Origin: Pyrenula massariospora
Lineage: Eukaryota; Ascomycota; Eurotiomycetes; Pyrenulales; Pyrenulaceae
Length of the DNA: 64,000 bases
Assembly (NCBI GenBank): GCA_021030905.1
Contig: JAGFMI010000008.1
Coordinates: 62,001-126,000 of the forward strand
Direction of reading: 5' to 3'
Made by a program: the position numbers and the translations under genes. A model generated the notes under the pieces. The model saw only the letters and a program-made list of their open reading frames with translations, ran no database searches and was not told where the DNA came from. Below are positions 33,719 to 45,439 of this stretch, in pieces; the stretch's first letter is position 1; the number at the start of each line of letters is the position of its first letter.

Positions 33719-35188
33719 CCTTCCATCTTCTACTTCCCTCTCTCCTTGGTTAAGCAACCTTGTGTCCTACCTTTCAAGACAGGGATCACTGCCGGTGCCT
33801 CCCAACGTGACGGAAAAGAGTTTATCGATTGCAGTAGTCCGGATCAGGAAAGATATAGATCCGCCAACCCCGATCTCAGGGACGAGAGTACTATACCGGA
33901 TTTTGCGGACCGGGTCGTCGTAGCCTAAATTTAGACGCCACGAGGAAGCGCCGTCAGAGAGGTAAGCTCGACGATTGGAACAAAAGTCGACAAGGTAGAG
34001 ATCCTAGGTTTTCCTTTTCGGGGGTCCTTCCCAATGGTTTGACTTTGTATCTTGCTGCACCGCTGTCAAGTACAGCACACCGAAAGGTCTTGTAGCAGGT
34101 TCAAAGGTATGCTAGTGCAGATGGTCTTCATCGTCACCGTTGAAGCGAAGCACTTCTTCAGCAGCTAACGGTGTGGCTTTTCAGGTCAAAGTCTCTGAGG
34201 GTTGATTCCACGAAACGTTGCACGGTTAAAGTAGGATCGGTCCGGAAACCCATACTGTGGCGTTGGTGATGGCGGTCTGGAATACGAGCGGGGAGGCTTG
34301 GCAGTTCTGCACAACATCACCGGACTACGATCGATGGAGGAGGTGCCGGTCCTGAAGTCTCAATAAGCGTCTGGCGCGAAGGCGGATCGAGCTTGGTCAG
34401 GTCGGAAAGCCAAGCCCGGCGACAAGTTGTCTCTTCATGTCTTGCTCGAAATCTTGGTCCAGAACGGCTGGCATGGGTACTTGGACCCCTATCTGCACGC
34501 GATCTCTTCTTGGCAATGGCGTTAGGAGGCACTCTGATTTGAATACCTCGGCCTTGAAGATTTCGGGCTACTCTCTTGCATTCATGTTGGGTAGCTTGAA
34601 GGTCACCAGATCCAGCACATCAATAACGAGATTGCGCGAGGTCCAGCGTGATGACAGACACTACAACATCGAGAAGATATGTAAGTAGGTGAAAGCAGAC
34701 CCTTAAGCTTAATCCATGGGCCCAGTCAGGACTATAACAGAACAGAAACCCCAAAAGGTTATCCATGCATTTGTCCGCCCGTATCGGAAGCGCTCCGCAA
34801 TAATGGAAGATGGGCACCTCATATCACTCCTACTCATATTAATTTGGAATGTTCCCGCTTGACTCAAAGGGGACACGGATACTGCAGCACCCTCTTAGAG
34901 TGATTACCAGTACCTACCAAGCACTGAGATGCCCCCGGTCTTGCATGGACAAAGCTTTCTGCCATGCAGTGACTCGGGAGCAGAGGGACAGTCGAGACTG
35001 TGACTAGCAAAGAATTAAGCGAGAATTTTCCAGACTTTACAGCAAAATCGGTTGATAACTGGCCGCAAGCTTTGACAGTGTTGACCGGGACTTCTTGACC
35101 CTGCAGCCTAAGACATGGTCATATGTTGGCATCCATGGAAACGTCAACTTTGATCCGTTTGGTGCCTGGAAAGGATTCGCCACTCCGC
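33719..35188. other. intergenic region
   Basis: 1.5 kb between the secreted-protein promoter and the 3' end of the dioxygenase gene. ORFs of 60-86 codons on both strands carry no recognisable motif. Nothing further is seen. Confidence 0.4.
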
Positions 35189-36241
35189 CTACTCGTCTCT
35201 CTTGCTCAGCTTCTCCGTTCCCAGACTATCCTCCCAATCCTGCTGCCGGCTTACCCTGTGACCCAGCGCTCTCTTGATGATCCAGTCCTTACTGGAAAGT
35301 ACATCAGTTTCCGCACTCTTTGGAGTCGGAATCACTGCGCTCCCTTTCAACGTCTGCATTGGCACCTCATCCTCCGGCCTTGAGAAATACACCAGACTAT
35401 ACCTCGTATACCCCGCTTGTTCTCCCGGGGGTGCAACCACTCGGTGGATGTTGCTCCTCAGTAGCCCATTCGTGAATTTAACTATAGCGTCGCCGAGATT
35501 AACAATGGCATGACCCAAAAGAGGTTTTACGTAGCACCATTCGGCGCCTTTTCCTGGGGGAAGCACTTGGAGTCCGCCAAGACGGTTAAAGAGAATTGTG
35601 ATGCTGCCAAAATCGGTATGCTCGCCGAGTGCCGTCCGTCGGTCATCCGATGGCTGAGGCGGCGCTTTGATGAACCGAGCCTGGTCACCGCTTAGAGCAT
35701 GGAGACGATGAAGATTTTGTAGCGTAGAGGGCGGGAGACAGAGACGGTCATTTAAGAGGGAGAGAAGAAATGTGATGATTGAGTGGGCAGTAGCCATGAA
35801 AGATTTGATGGGCTCCCGGTTCTCGGTGATAATCGAAGGAGCTGGAAGAGGTTCTGTGACCCCGAATATATCATTCTTGCTAACATTGTAGAACTCGTTA
35901 CGATCGAGATTCCCTTGACGATCTACATAGGCGGCGCCTTGTGCTTTGTAGCCGAAGTATGAGTTCTTATCTGAAAAATCGTATTTGGATTTCTCGTCCA
36001 GGGGTAGGGCGAAGAGAGATTCCCCTACGTCAAAGAGGACATCAGCGTCAGAAAGGAGGGTCGGCTCGCTGTCAGAGAGATCAAGGTAGAAGAAGCCTAG
36101 GTCTTCGCAAGCGGAAAAGAATCGAGAAAGTTCTTCTTGATCTTGTGAATAAAGTTTAGAGAGTGAAAGACGAAGAAGAGGTGCAGTAAGAACATTTGAG
36201 GGGAAAGGGGGAGGTTCTTCTTTGGTCTTGAAGCCAGGCAT
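35189..36241 (-). CDS. 2-oxoglutarate/Fe(II)-dependent dioxygenase (IPNS-like)
   Basis: An intronless protein of 350 residues from the ATG at 36241 (MPGFKTKEE). The N-terminal DIOX_N region has LSRFFSACEDLGFFYLDL. The jelly-roll core carries the iron ligands His208 and Asp210 (GEHTDFGSITILF) and His266 (SNIHRVV), and the 2-oxoglutarate-binding Arg280-x-Ser282 (TRYSLVYF). The family includes isopenicillin N synthase, thymine 7-hydroxylase-like and gibberellin oxidases; fungal members of this length oxidise small molecules of many kinds. The frame extends 42 residues upstream to an ATG at 36367 and this extension has a hydrophobic run (LSIVFALLFFYLRVG); the shorter start fits the family better. 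No biosynthetic cluster surrounds it. Confidence 0.88.
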   Translation of the reverse strand: MPGFKTKEEPPPFPSNVLTAPLLRLSLSKLYSQDQEELSRFFSACEDLGFFYLDLSDSEPTLLSDADVLFDVGESLFALPLDEKSKYDFSDKNSYFGYKAQGAAYVDRQGNLDRNEFYNVSKNDIFGVTEPLPAPSIITENREPIKSFMATAHSIITFLLSLLNDRLCLPPSTLQNLHRLHALSGDQARFIKAPPQPSDDRRTALGEHTDFGSITILFNRLGGLQVLPPGKGAEWCYVKPLLGHAIVNLGDAIVKFTNGLLRSNIHRVVAPPGEQAGYTRYSLVYFSRPEDEVPMQTLKGSAVIPTPKSAETDVLSSKDWIIKRALGHRVSRQQDWEDSLGTEKLSKRDE

Positions 36242-37064
36242 ACCTACTCTTAGGTAGAAAAATAAAAGCGCGAACACAATCGAAAGCTGATGACTGCGGA
36301 ATCCGAGGGTTTGAGTGACCGAGAACGCATGATATGAAGTACAGAAATGAGATACTATTCCCTCCATGGTCCCCTCAATTTGAAAACCCCCGCATCATCA
36401 TGAGATATTCGAGCGGAGAAAGCTCGGTTCATGGAGGAATGTGCCATGGGATCGGCAACCTCGGGTCATGGTGGGATGAAGCATGTAATAGAGACCGAGC
36501 AGTTCCAAAGAGTGAATTTTCAATTTGATAGCCAATGGTATTGACACCGAAGGACCGTACGTAGCAATGGAAAAAGAACCAGGATGATGAAAGTTACGGT
36601 TTCGGGTAGAGACGAAAGACAAGTCAGGCTGCCGCCGTATTGTACGTGATGTGGTAACTTTCCATCCTACTCCAGAATGCCACTGATCATTTGTTTCTCA
36701 TGTTTTCAACTCACAGCTTCAAACGCAGTGCACCTAGAAGACGCTAAGCTTTACTCTGATATATTTTTGCGAGCACGTCACAGACGTTTCCTCCCACATT
36801 TGTTAGTCTTGGTGAGTCAATCACCGGGATGAACTTCTAGTCAAAGAACAACCGCATTTTTATTGCGGATCTTGGCAACACCTTCACACAACCGCAGCGC
36901 AATATTCTATCAAGATCCAGTCTTTGCACATTCTTAGGTCGACAACCTCAGACGTGGACCGCTCTTTTACCGTCGACTACCTCAAGATCTAAATCATCAT
37001 CATCTACCAACCACTCCTGGGTAAACTTACCATCAACCCATCAACATCAATCGTCACATTCACG
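36242..37064. promoter_or_regulatory. divergent region dioxygenase / pop4
   Basis: 823 bp separate the two start codons, so both promoters lie here. I see no specific site that I can support. Confidence 0.4.
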
Positions 37065-37960
37065 ATGGCTCCTAAATCAGCCTCTACTACTGAAACGGGC
37101 CCTCCCCCAAAACGCTCTACATCTTCTACCGCTCCTTTGATGTCCCTGCTCACCCGTGCCCACTCCCCTTCCACAGCCCAAAACCTCCTCTCAACCAAAC
37201 TCCTCCACAAACCCCTCCACCTCCACCCAACTCCAACCCCCCCATCCAATGCCCGGGAAACCCGCCGTCTCGCCCGCCTCCACAAGAAGGCGCATTTTCT
37301 CCGCCACCAGCGCCCACGTCCGCTCTCCGCACGCGAAAAACGCGTTCTTGGCATCTACGAGATCCCCAAGGCCGAGCAGAAATGGGAAATCTATCATGGC
37401 CTAAGAGGGTTGTGGGTAGGGTATGCGACAGAGGTGCTGAGTCTCCGGGGTGAGAAGAAGGGAAAGTTGAATGTGCAAAGGCTCGGTGCTTTGGTTGCAA
37501 GCATGGATTTTCATGGCGCTGTTGTGGAAGTTGTGAGGGCGGTGGATGTGGGGAGAGTTGGGTGCAAGGGGACGATTGTTAGGGAGACGAGGTATACGTT
37601 TGTGATCATTGGGGAGAGAGGAGGTTGTAAAAGTGAGTGGGGTTTTGTTCGATCTGTCTGCCAGTTTTTTCTGCGGCCGATACGGCTTGGTTCGATCTGG
37701 TGGAGGATCAGGTGAGAATTTTGTGCTGACTCATAGTGTATTGCACAGCGATCCCGAAAAAGAATACGGTGTTCCGCTTCGAGGTTCCACGTCCAGAGGC
37801 GGTCGCGCACACGGCCGGTGACACGAAAACTGACAGCGAAGAGCAGAGCGAATCAAAGCAGAAACCTTTCGTCTTCGAGGTACACGGCTCGCAGATCGAG
37901 ATGCGACCGGCCGACAGGGCGAACCGAAAATTCAAGTGGAAGCCGACGATGCATGTGTGA
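37065..37960 (+). CDS. pop4: Ribonuclease P/MRP protein subunit Pop4 (Rpp29)
   Basis: Two exons, 37065-37632 and 37749-37960, with a 116-nt intron in phase 1 (joining GGCK to TIPKKNTVFRFEVP), encode 259 residues. The Sm-like Rpp29 fold covers about 120-259: YATEVLSLRGEKK, ASMDFHGAVVEVVRA, CKGTIVRETRYTFVII, and the hallmark ending FEVHGSQIEMRPADRANRKF. The N-terminal third is Ser/Thr/Pro-rich then very basic (LARLHKKAHFLRHQRPRP), as in eukaryotic Pop4. It binds the RNA of RNase P (pre-tRNA 5' processing) and RNase MRP (rRNA processing) in the nucleus and nucleolus. Between the strands before the HGSQ block there is an acidic insertion of about 20 residues. Confidence 0.9.
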
Positions 37961-39708
37961 CAGTAGAGAAAGTGCGACTTGGGCGAGCGGCACTGCTAAC
38001 TGACGTGGAGCATGCATTTGAAATAGACAGCCAACACTCCAGAGACCACGCGAATTTCGGTTGAGCGAAATTATCCATGAATTAAGCGAGCTTGCGCTGT
38101 CGCAATTCTAGGCCACCTGACATGGTCCATCCTCCTCATCTTCCAAAGAAGAACGTCAAATGGTAACCTATCGCACAAACCCTAACGGCTTCGGCGGCTA
38201 GCACGAAGGGGCTTACCCAGAGCACGATCCCGTGCTACCACATACATTCTCTAAAATTCCGCAATGCGTCATACAGAAAGCTTCGTATCCCCTCTTGACC
38301 TCCATTATCTCTTCCCGTTCAACAATCCTCCTCCCTCGCGCCCATGCTTTACCTCCCTCCACAGCGGCAAACCTCCTTCTGGACATTTCCCCAACGGCGG
38401 CCCCGGTGGCGCACAGTCGTACGTTCCATTCCCGGGAGCATAGCACGTCACTGTTCCAGCGATGTCATCGGCGTCAGCCCATTGCGTCGCTCAGGTTAGG
38501 TGTGTGACACGTAAAGGGAACGAGGACGAACGATTTGCGCATTGGCAGTAGTTGTCAATCCCGTGGTCGGGGTCAGCACTGTGGACGGAAAATGGCTTTT
38601 GTCAGCTTTGGAAAAAAAGAATACAACGAGAAAAGCAAGGAAGTCTCTGTCTGGGATGCTAGAGCAGTAAAGCAGTGAGCTGTATTAACTTGAGGGCACG
38701 GGAAAGTCGTGCCAACTCACTGGTTAAAGCAAGGCGGCAGGTACGGAAGACCTTGAGGGAAGGCCGTGGCAACGGAATTGAGCCAAAAGCTCAGGAAACA
38801 GGATAGACTGGAGAAAATGAAGACGGCTAAGAGCTGATGCATGGCTTTGTAAAGGTCCACCTTGACCGCAGGGACCTCGTTCTGATGCTTGAAAAGTGGC
38901 TTGATGTGAAAGCGATAATGGCTAGAAGAGCTGCGGGAGAAGATCGACAAGGTACGGAGAAGAAAGGAAAGAATGCTGAAGACTTAGGAAGGAAAGATGA
39001 GGGATAAATCCACAACGGAGAAACAGAGAAAAGGAAAGGTTCAATTCTCGGAACAGCAAAAAAAACCATGGCTCCAGGATGTGAAATCCCCGGCCTGACC
39101 TGATGGACAGTCTTGAGCGATCCCTTTCGATCTGTCACTCGTGATAAGAACCGATTGAGACGGCCCGTTGCCGACGGCACGGCCATACGACCGGAAGAAG
39201 GACGTCCTCCAAAGCTTGGAACACAACGACAAGGCATGCATGGCTTAGCCCATGAAATGCTTGGCTGAGCAACGGTATGCGGATGCACCATCAACTTTCA
39301 CAGGTTGCAAAATGGGTGGTGTGAACGCAATTGATGCTTTCTCTATCATATTAGAACCTATAGCTAAGCGTGGTAGAAGTTTCGGCGCGATCCTCCGACA
39401 GTGTAAATAGACAAAAGTGTTAGGGTATGCGCCGTCTGGCTATCTGTGCGTCGAAAGCATATTTGGTATCATAAACAGCGCAACTTATGCAAAGAAGTCA
39501 ACAAGCGAAAACAAAATGAAGCGGCAAAAAGATTGCCGTTCTCCCGGCCGTGAAATCCGTAATCAGTCACACGGTCCGCGTGTGTTAGTCCCTTGGTATC
39601 ATCTTGTGAAGCCTCCATCGAATTCCTATTGCAAACAAGGTAGACAAAATTCTGACGCGCGTGGTCGTCCATCGAGAGGAGGATGCTGTATATCAAATAA
39701 TTCCTGTG
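37961..39708. other. intergenic region
   Basis: 1.7 kb between convergent pop4 (+) and the CSC1-like gene (-). ORFs to 155 codons (minus strand 38827-39294) show no family motif and have no homologous feel. No gene is called. Confidence 0.4.
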
Positions 39709-42474
39709 TCAATAGTAGACGTTCTGTTCCCAAATTGGAGGCCGACCACCCGTGCTCTCCATATCCCACACAATCTTGCCCTTCGCGTCGAAATGCGCGC
39801 CCTCGTCCGTAATTGGGATCACCTTGCTGGTGTGTGCCACCTCTTGCTTGCTAATACCCATCTCATCCCTAGGAATCCAGAGCAAAGGAGGCTGACTAGC
39901 GACTGGTGGCTGGTAGTAGGCATCCTTCTCAATTTCCTCAGTATAGCCAAGATCGAACTCCAGGGGCACAAGACGGCGCATTGTCGCGTAGTCGGTATAC
40001 TTGTCGGGCCGAAGGAATTTGGCAATCATCCCGGGTTTCTCGTGTGGGGCTGGGCCACGAACCATCTCTTTCCCAGAAGGCTCCTCGGACTCAGTAGTTC
40101 CGTTATAGCTACTGGCGTTCTTCTCCGTCTGCTCCGTGTTTCGGCTCGAGGCTGGGGCGGTATTGCCGCGTTCAGCAGCCATGAGTGCTTCCTCCTCCGC
40201 CTCGAGAGATCTAGGAAGATAGTAGAGCAGGGGATTGATAGCTGAAGTAAGCGAAATATGGTATAGAACCATAAATATGAGGAAGACGATCATTAGGATC
40301 AGCGGTCCAATTGCCGTGGCAATGGCAAAAAGACCAATGAGGCAGAGACAGAGGAGGTAGCATCCAACAGTCATGTGTTGCAAAGCATTCACATATACGA
40401 GACCCTTAGTGTCAACATTGCTAGTGTTGACAAACAGTAGATTGTACCTGTAAGCAAAATAGAAGAGGTAAAGGCCAATAGTGGCAAAACCCATGACCAG
40501 TGGAGCGATGCAGCTGTAGGTGATTGTGATCACAGTCAAGTTGCTGGAGGGATCAATCAGCCAAATGATATGTGCAAGGTACGCAGATAACTTACGATAT
40601 AATTGGGAAGACTGTCCCCCATCCCAAGCTCGATAATGTTGACCATCTCTTGTACATCTTGCGCGGCGAAGTATCTAAGACCTTGCCAAGGAGTTTGCCG
40701 AGGATTAAGCCAACGATTTGCAAAAGAGCGCCAGAGCTAAATGTTAATCCTTGAAGAATGAAATACGAGATGTAGAAGTTAGACGCCTTTGGAATATTGG
40801 TGGCGAGTAAGGACGTGGCTGATGCTGGGTGTTTCAAAATCGTTTGGACGGACGCGGCCGCAGCAGAGGTTAAAGTTGCCACGAGGAATACTTGTATAAC
40901 TTGAAACCAGAAATAAAAGTTTTGTGTTCGTAGCTCGACTGCAGACAATGTAGGCAGGCCACCAAGTTTGGCCATCAATCGGAGATAGATGGGCAAAAGA
41001 GCAAAGAGAACAGCCATCAAGATAGACGGTAGCAAGCCCGTCACAACACCCTTTATCGCTCCTGGAATATGGTCGATGAAGCCTAGCCACGTGAGCCCTT
41101 TTGTCTTAGTGAGTGCTGTAATGTTTGATAAAGCGCCAACAAATCCCACCGGGATAGACCAGAAGAGGATAGTAGCAGAAACTGCACCAAGAGTGGCAAT
41201 GTTGCGGATGACTCTCTCCCACCATTTGATCCTAAGATTGCTCCAGATCACTTCGGCAGGCGAGAAGCCAATAGTCCGGGGAGCCATGTGAAGGGGTTGA
41301 TGATGAGCGACCATTTGATACGCGGCCTGTGCTTCAGTTTGGGAATAGAATTCAACAAAAATTGAAGAGATGAAATTGGCCTCGCCAGATTTGTGAAGTG
41401 CTTGCTCCTGCTCAATCTCAGGGATCAAGCGACTAAGCTCGGTGCGAGACCAATTGATTGTGTCGACTTTCTTGCCAATAATAGGCTTCAATCTATGAGT
41501 TGGCCGCTGCTTCGGTTTAACCCATCGAGCAGCAGCAGACCCGGGCTCGCCCTCAACATCATGGTCTGCAGGGGCACCTTCGTGCTGAGCATTCCCTTTC
41601 TTCGCCTGTTTGAGTCGAGCTTGATTGGCCAGCTTGAGCAATTTAATCTCGGCACCTTCAAGTTTCATGGCAATTTTGTCTCTTTCCTCTACCTTTTCTC
41701 CAAGTTCTTTGGTATCGGTTGGAATCCATGTATTCTTCATCTTGTCCCCAAACATTGCACGGATCTTAGCCGGGTCCAGGTACCTATCGGGTACCGATGA
41801 GAAGAGGACTGTCCGCGACGAAATGCGGGAAGCGTACATGGGAGAGAGCAGATAGGCTTGGCGCAGGTTGATATAGTAGATAGCTTCTCTCGTGAACATG
41901 AAAAATACAAAAGAGATGAATATCCAGGCGCAAAAGGTGTGAGCATAGTACCAGTTTTTGTGGGTGTTCTTGCTGACGTTGGCGAAGGAGACTATGTCGA
42001 GTTGCTTTTGGCCACCTCCGCCAGTAGCATTGATCGGAAATAAGACCGGCATTGTGAGCAGACAGCCACAGAAGCATATGACAGTTACGATCTTGAGATA
42101 GCGCAAGAGAAAATAGGCGTCGAGGGAATTATGCTGCAGGACGTAGGTGTCTGGGAGCTTATACATGTCGCTGATCCAGCCAAACAGGCCCTTAGACTGC
42201 GTAGGAGTTCGTTCGGACTCTCGAAGAGAGCCGAGATAGGTCCTTGGAGCATACTGACGAATGATTTTTGGGCGCAAAAGGATGAAGGCGAAGAAGAAGG
42301 CGACAAAGGTAAGAAAAGTTGGAACCAAAGTCGACAATAGGCCGCTTGCGCTCGCAGAGGTAGCTTTTGGATCGTCAGTCTGCAGCTGCTCGTTAGTCTA
42401 GGTTGCTGAATTAAGGGTGACGCCCGTCAATCCCATACCGCACGCGGAACAATGGCACCCATGACCGAAGCCAT
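39709..42474 (-). CDS. CSC1/OSCA-like (DUF221) cation channel, Rsn1/Phm7 type
   Basis: Three exons, 42474-42439 (12 codons, MASVMGAIVPRA), 42379-40596 and 40543-39709, with 59- and 52-nt introns, encode 884 residues. The first exon is inferred: the frame of the second closes upstream at a TAG, and a GTATGG donor plus CTAAC branch and CAG acceptor restore an ATG. The N-terminal RSN1_TM span LVPTFLTFVAFFFAFILLRP is followed by the cytosolic PHM7_cyt domain (VLFSSVPDRYLDPAKIRAMF, then KVDTINWSRTELSRL) and the DUF221 7-TM core (IPVGFVGALSNI, LLPSILMAVLFALLPIYL, QVIQVFLVATLTSAA). A charged C-terminal tail of about 150 residues ends the protein. Family members are mechanosensitive or osmosensitive calcium-permeable channels or lipid scramblases of the plasma membrane and ER. 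Which activity applies here is unknown. Confidence 0.85.
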
Positions 42475-43944
42475 GGTGCTCAAGCGATTTATCTTGTCAA
42501 GCTCTCAGAGGCGAATGCGACAAGTCGTGGGAAAATCAAGAAGATGCAGAGGATTAAGAGATGATGGTAAAAGTTGAGGATCGGGATGAGCTGTAGATGT
42601 GGGTTGGGAGGGAAATGGGATCGACAGAGCCAATGATAAACAAGGTCAAGGGGAGAGTTTGAAGCTCCAATTGAGTCGGGGTGGAGAGTGCACGGTGCAG
42701 GTCTCGCGAATCGCGCAGGAATGACGCTGGGCAATTTCCACAGCCAGAAGGAATGGATGGAAGCTACGAATACCTGCCTCCATCAACAGCGGGAGTCTCT
42801 CCTATTTGATTCTACGGCTCTTCCGTCGCAGAGATCACGCGTCACACGAAAGCGGGAGGTCGATGCAGCTTCTTGTTGGGTGAAGTCAACGATTTGGTGG
42901 ATCGGCGCAGAACTCACGTTGAACGAGATCCGCTGCCGTACGCCTGCAGCTGCTGTGATCCTTACCCATTACTTGGGCATCGGACAAGGCATGCTCTGAC
43001 CTGGGAACAGGTACGCCAACGTCTAGCGCCTGCAAAATAAGGTGAATCAGCTCAACCGGGATCTTCAGTCTGTCAATTCAAGGCATCAAACGTTGGCGCT
43101 ATTAGTGATGATCGACTTGCCTTGAGCCTCTGCAGAGGCTAGTGTTCCCTAAACCAGGTGCACATCAGAGATTCGGTTATTGGCGACTGTTTGGGTGCCT
43201 CCGAGTCAGCACCCTATCTGGAGCATGGGCAGTGGTTCGATCAGACATGGCTTAGCGGGCGGCGAGCTATTGGAAGCTGTTGCTGGAAGGAAATTTAGCC
43301 CATAATTCTCGTCGGCAGGATTTGCTCACCCAGTTCCCGGCGGTGGAGCAGCCTCACAGAAGGAAAATTTTCAGAGTCCAGGCCCCGGTCTAGCCTCCAG
43401 CCACACATCACTAGCCACAATGGCTGTGCAACTTTTCAGCTTCTGTCGACTCACTCACGCCGTGTTTCTTCGTCAGCCGCAGCAGCGTATGCTTGTACCT
43501 GCTCTTCACGGCATCGAACTTCTTCTCTCCCCGTTGCATGAGCCGTGAACAAGATCTTGAGGGAAATTCTTCGGAGAGTGGCCTTAGCGATAATGACGAC
43601 AATATCAAGCTTCCGTCACATAGACTTTTAACATCCCCAAATTCCAAAGTCTACCGTCTTTCAATTTAAAAACTCGCGTACCACAGCATTGGCGTGAAGC
43701 ACCAAAAGCAATGACGTGCTCTAACAATATTGGCGGGGATCAAACTCCATGATCCCCAAGTCATTAACCCTTCGTCAATTCAAACGCCGGAGCTGAACAT
43801 GGACCTATGATTAGGCTAGCAAAATAAATCGTCGTCTTCCCCTTCGACATATTAACGTGCACGGACAACAGAAAATTCTAGCATTTGAATGTCAGGCGTC
43901 AAGAACTCCAGACCCCTCTGCAACCGAGCTTGTGCGCGCATGGA
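42475..43944. other. intergenic region upstream of the CSC1-like gene
   Basis: 1.5 kb between two minus-strand genes. A small minus-strand ORF (43411-43647, 78 codons) and one on the plus strand (42688-42999) have no recognisable motif. A single ACGCGT lies at 42837-42842, as expected by chance. Confidence 0.4.
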
Positions 43945-45024
43945 TCAACTAAATTCTAGCAACGCCCAAGTATGGTCATCAACGGTCGAGTAGATCAGAG
44001 AATTCGCCTGCAGTTCCTCGCCTGCTTTGTGAATCTCCGCTATCGACTCATGCAAGCCTGCTGCAATCTGTTGCATGTGGAGACCCTCGCCACCCTGTGG
44101 CGTGTTCAGCAAGAAGTCGTAGACCTTCTTTGCAACCGTTGTCAAGTTCGGTAACAGCCTCCCATTGATGCCCATGCCAGACGCTGCCCCGGTCGCTGCT
44201 CCAAAATTGTCATTTCGGCCTGGTTCTGCTTTCATGGTTGGATCTGGAGCTCCTCGGGTGAAGAATAGATGTACATAGGTAGCCTCAAGGAGATGAAAGT
44301 TGATCTCGTTGTAATCGGTAATCGGTCTTATGACGTGTGCGCCCACGTGTTTCTTGTTGTTGAAAGCTTTGATCCGTCCGTACACACGACAATATGCGCC
44401 TTCCGTGATCTTCGATGGCCCCGTGCCTGCACCGTCGTCCATTGCATCTTCATTGGCAGCGTCGGTATCGATCCACTGCTTCACTATAGATTTAAACGTG
44501 ATCAGTGTATCCGTTTGTATCGCTTTCGCAAGCACTCCTTCGCCATACCTTCGATTGTTCCTGTTCCGTCATCTAGCTTGTATGTGTGATTGGTTGTCTG
44601 GGTACTGATATTGCGTACTTGGCCAACAAATGTCACCTGGATCAAGGTTTGCGCATGAGCGGCTGAGAACTAGCTGCAGAAGAATCATTCCGTACCTGGT
44701 TGACCTCGAGACCGCTGATTACATGACCTGCGTCAGGGTGTTTTTGCGTAGCATCCACCACCTGCTTGATGGTGACGGGCGTTAGGGTGTCTTTGCCATA
44801 TCCTGCCTGATCAGGGTCATCATACTGCCATTATAAGATACCGATTGTTGTTTTTCGAACCTTGCCACCAGCCGGGGAGCTCGTGACGTCTCCAGCCATA
44901 AAGCCTCCAGCGTTTGCCGCTCCACCTGCTCCATAGTTGGTGGTATGCTGGTCACTCTCGTACCAAGCTGTGAAAGAATTCTGTGAGTAAGAACCAAGAA
45001 TGCGTCTCAGAGGAACTTACCCAT
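43945..45024 (-). CDS. rfa2: Replication protein A subunit 2 (RFA2/RPA32)
   Basis: Five exons, 45024-45021 (4 nt, ATGG), 44967-44861, 44806-44696, 44636-44549 and 44483-43945, encode 282 residues; all introns are 53-65 nt. The N-terminal ~40 residues are Gly/Ser-rich (NYGAGGAANAGGFMAG), the region phosphorylated in RPA32 of other species. The OB fold covers about 45-170: LTPVTIKQVVDAT, the joined block NQVTFVGQVRNISTQTTNHT, YKLDDGTGTIEVKQWIDTD, and YCRVYGRIKAFNNKKHVGAH. The C-terminal winged helix is VAKKVYDFLLNTPQGGEGLH onward. RPA binds single-stranded DNA in replication, repair and checkpoint signalling. The second-intron donor (GTTCGA) is weak, so the residues around 37 are less sure than the rest. 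It is divergent from dbp10. Confidence 0.88.
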
Positions 45025-45439
45025 GATGGAATGCAGGATGTGACGGGTCGTTCTGTTGAAGAGAATATTGCGCTTGACCTGGTATTTTAAGTGATTTTCC
45101 AGAGACGTGTTTTGGACGCGTCAGGGCGATTTTTTGGCGTTGCGGGGAGCTTGGGGCGGCGAGTGCGGGGCTGTACGAGGGGAGCCTGCCCACAACCGTG
45201 ACCGCCAAGCGTTGCTCGTTTGGAAAATTTTGGGGAACTGTTTTCTTGTGGACGCCCTGTGCTGTAAGCTATGTCAATGGCGCAGGTCACTCATTTAAGG
45301 ACCTAATTTGCTGGCTTGTAGATGAATTCTTCGTCTGGCTAGTTTGCCATTTGTCGCTACTGCTACTGCTACTGATACTTCGAGCTCAAGCATTGACCTA
45401 GCTTTCATGTCTTCAATGCGCCGAATAAAATTCAGGTGA
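45025..45439. promoter_or_regulatory. divergent promoter rfa2 / dbp10 with one MCB-like site
   Basis: 415 bp separate the start codons of rfa2 (-) and dbp10 (+). An ACGCGT (MCB-like, MBF) site is at 45116-45121, 92 bp upstream of the rfa2 start. In yeast RFA genes are controlled through such sites in G1/S. A short TACTGC triple repeat lies near 45357-45376 in the dbp10 leader. Confidence 0.5.

Noticed and set aside
7581-36241. Secondary-metabolite gene cluster (SDR, dioxygenase, acetyltransferases, glycosyltransferase)
   Set aside because: No PKS, NRPS, terpene or DMAT backbone enzyme is present, the genes are far apart and interleaved with housekeeping genes.
38827-39294. 155-codon minus-strand ORF between pop4 and the CSC1-like gene
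   Set aside because: No motif, biased composition and no plausible splice partners.
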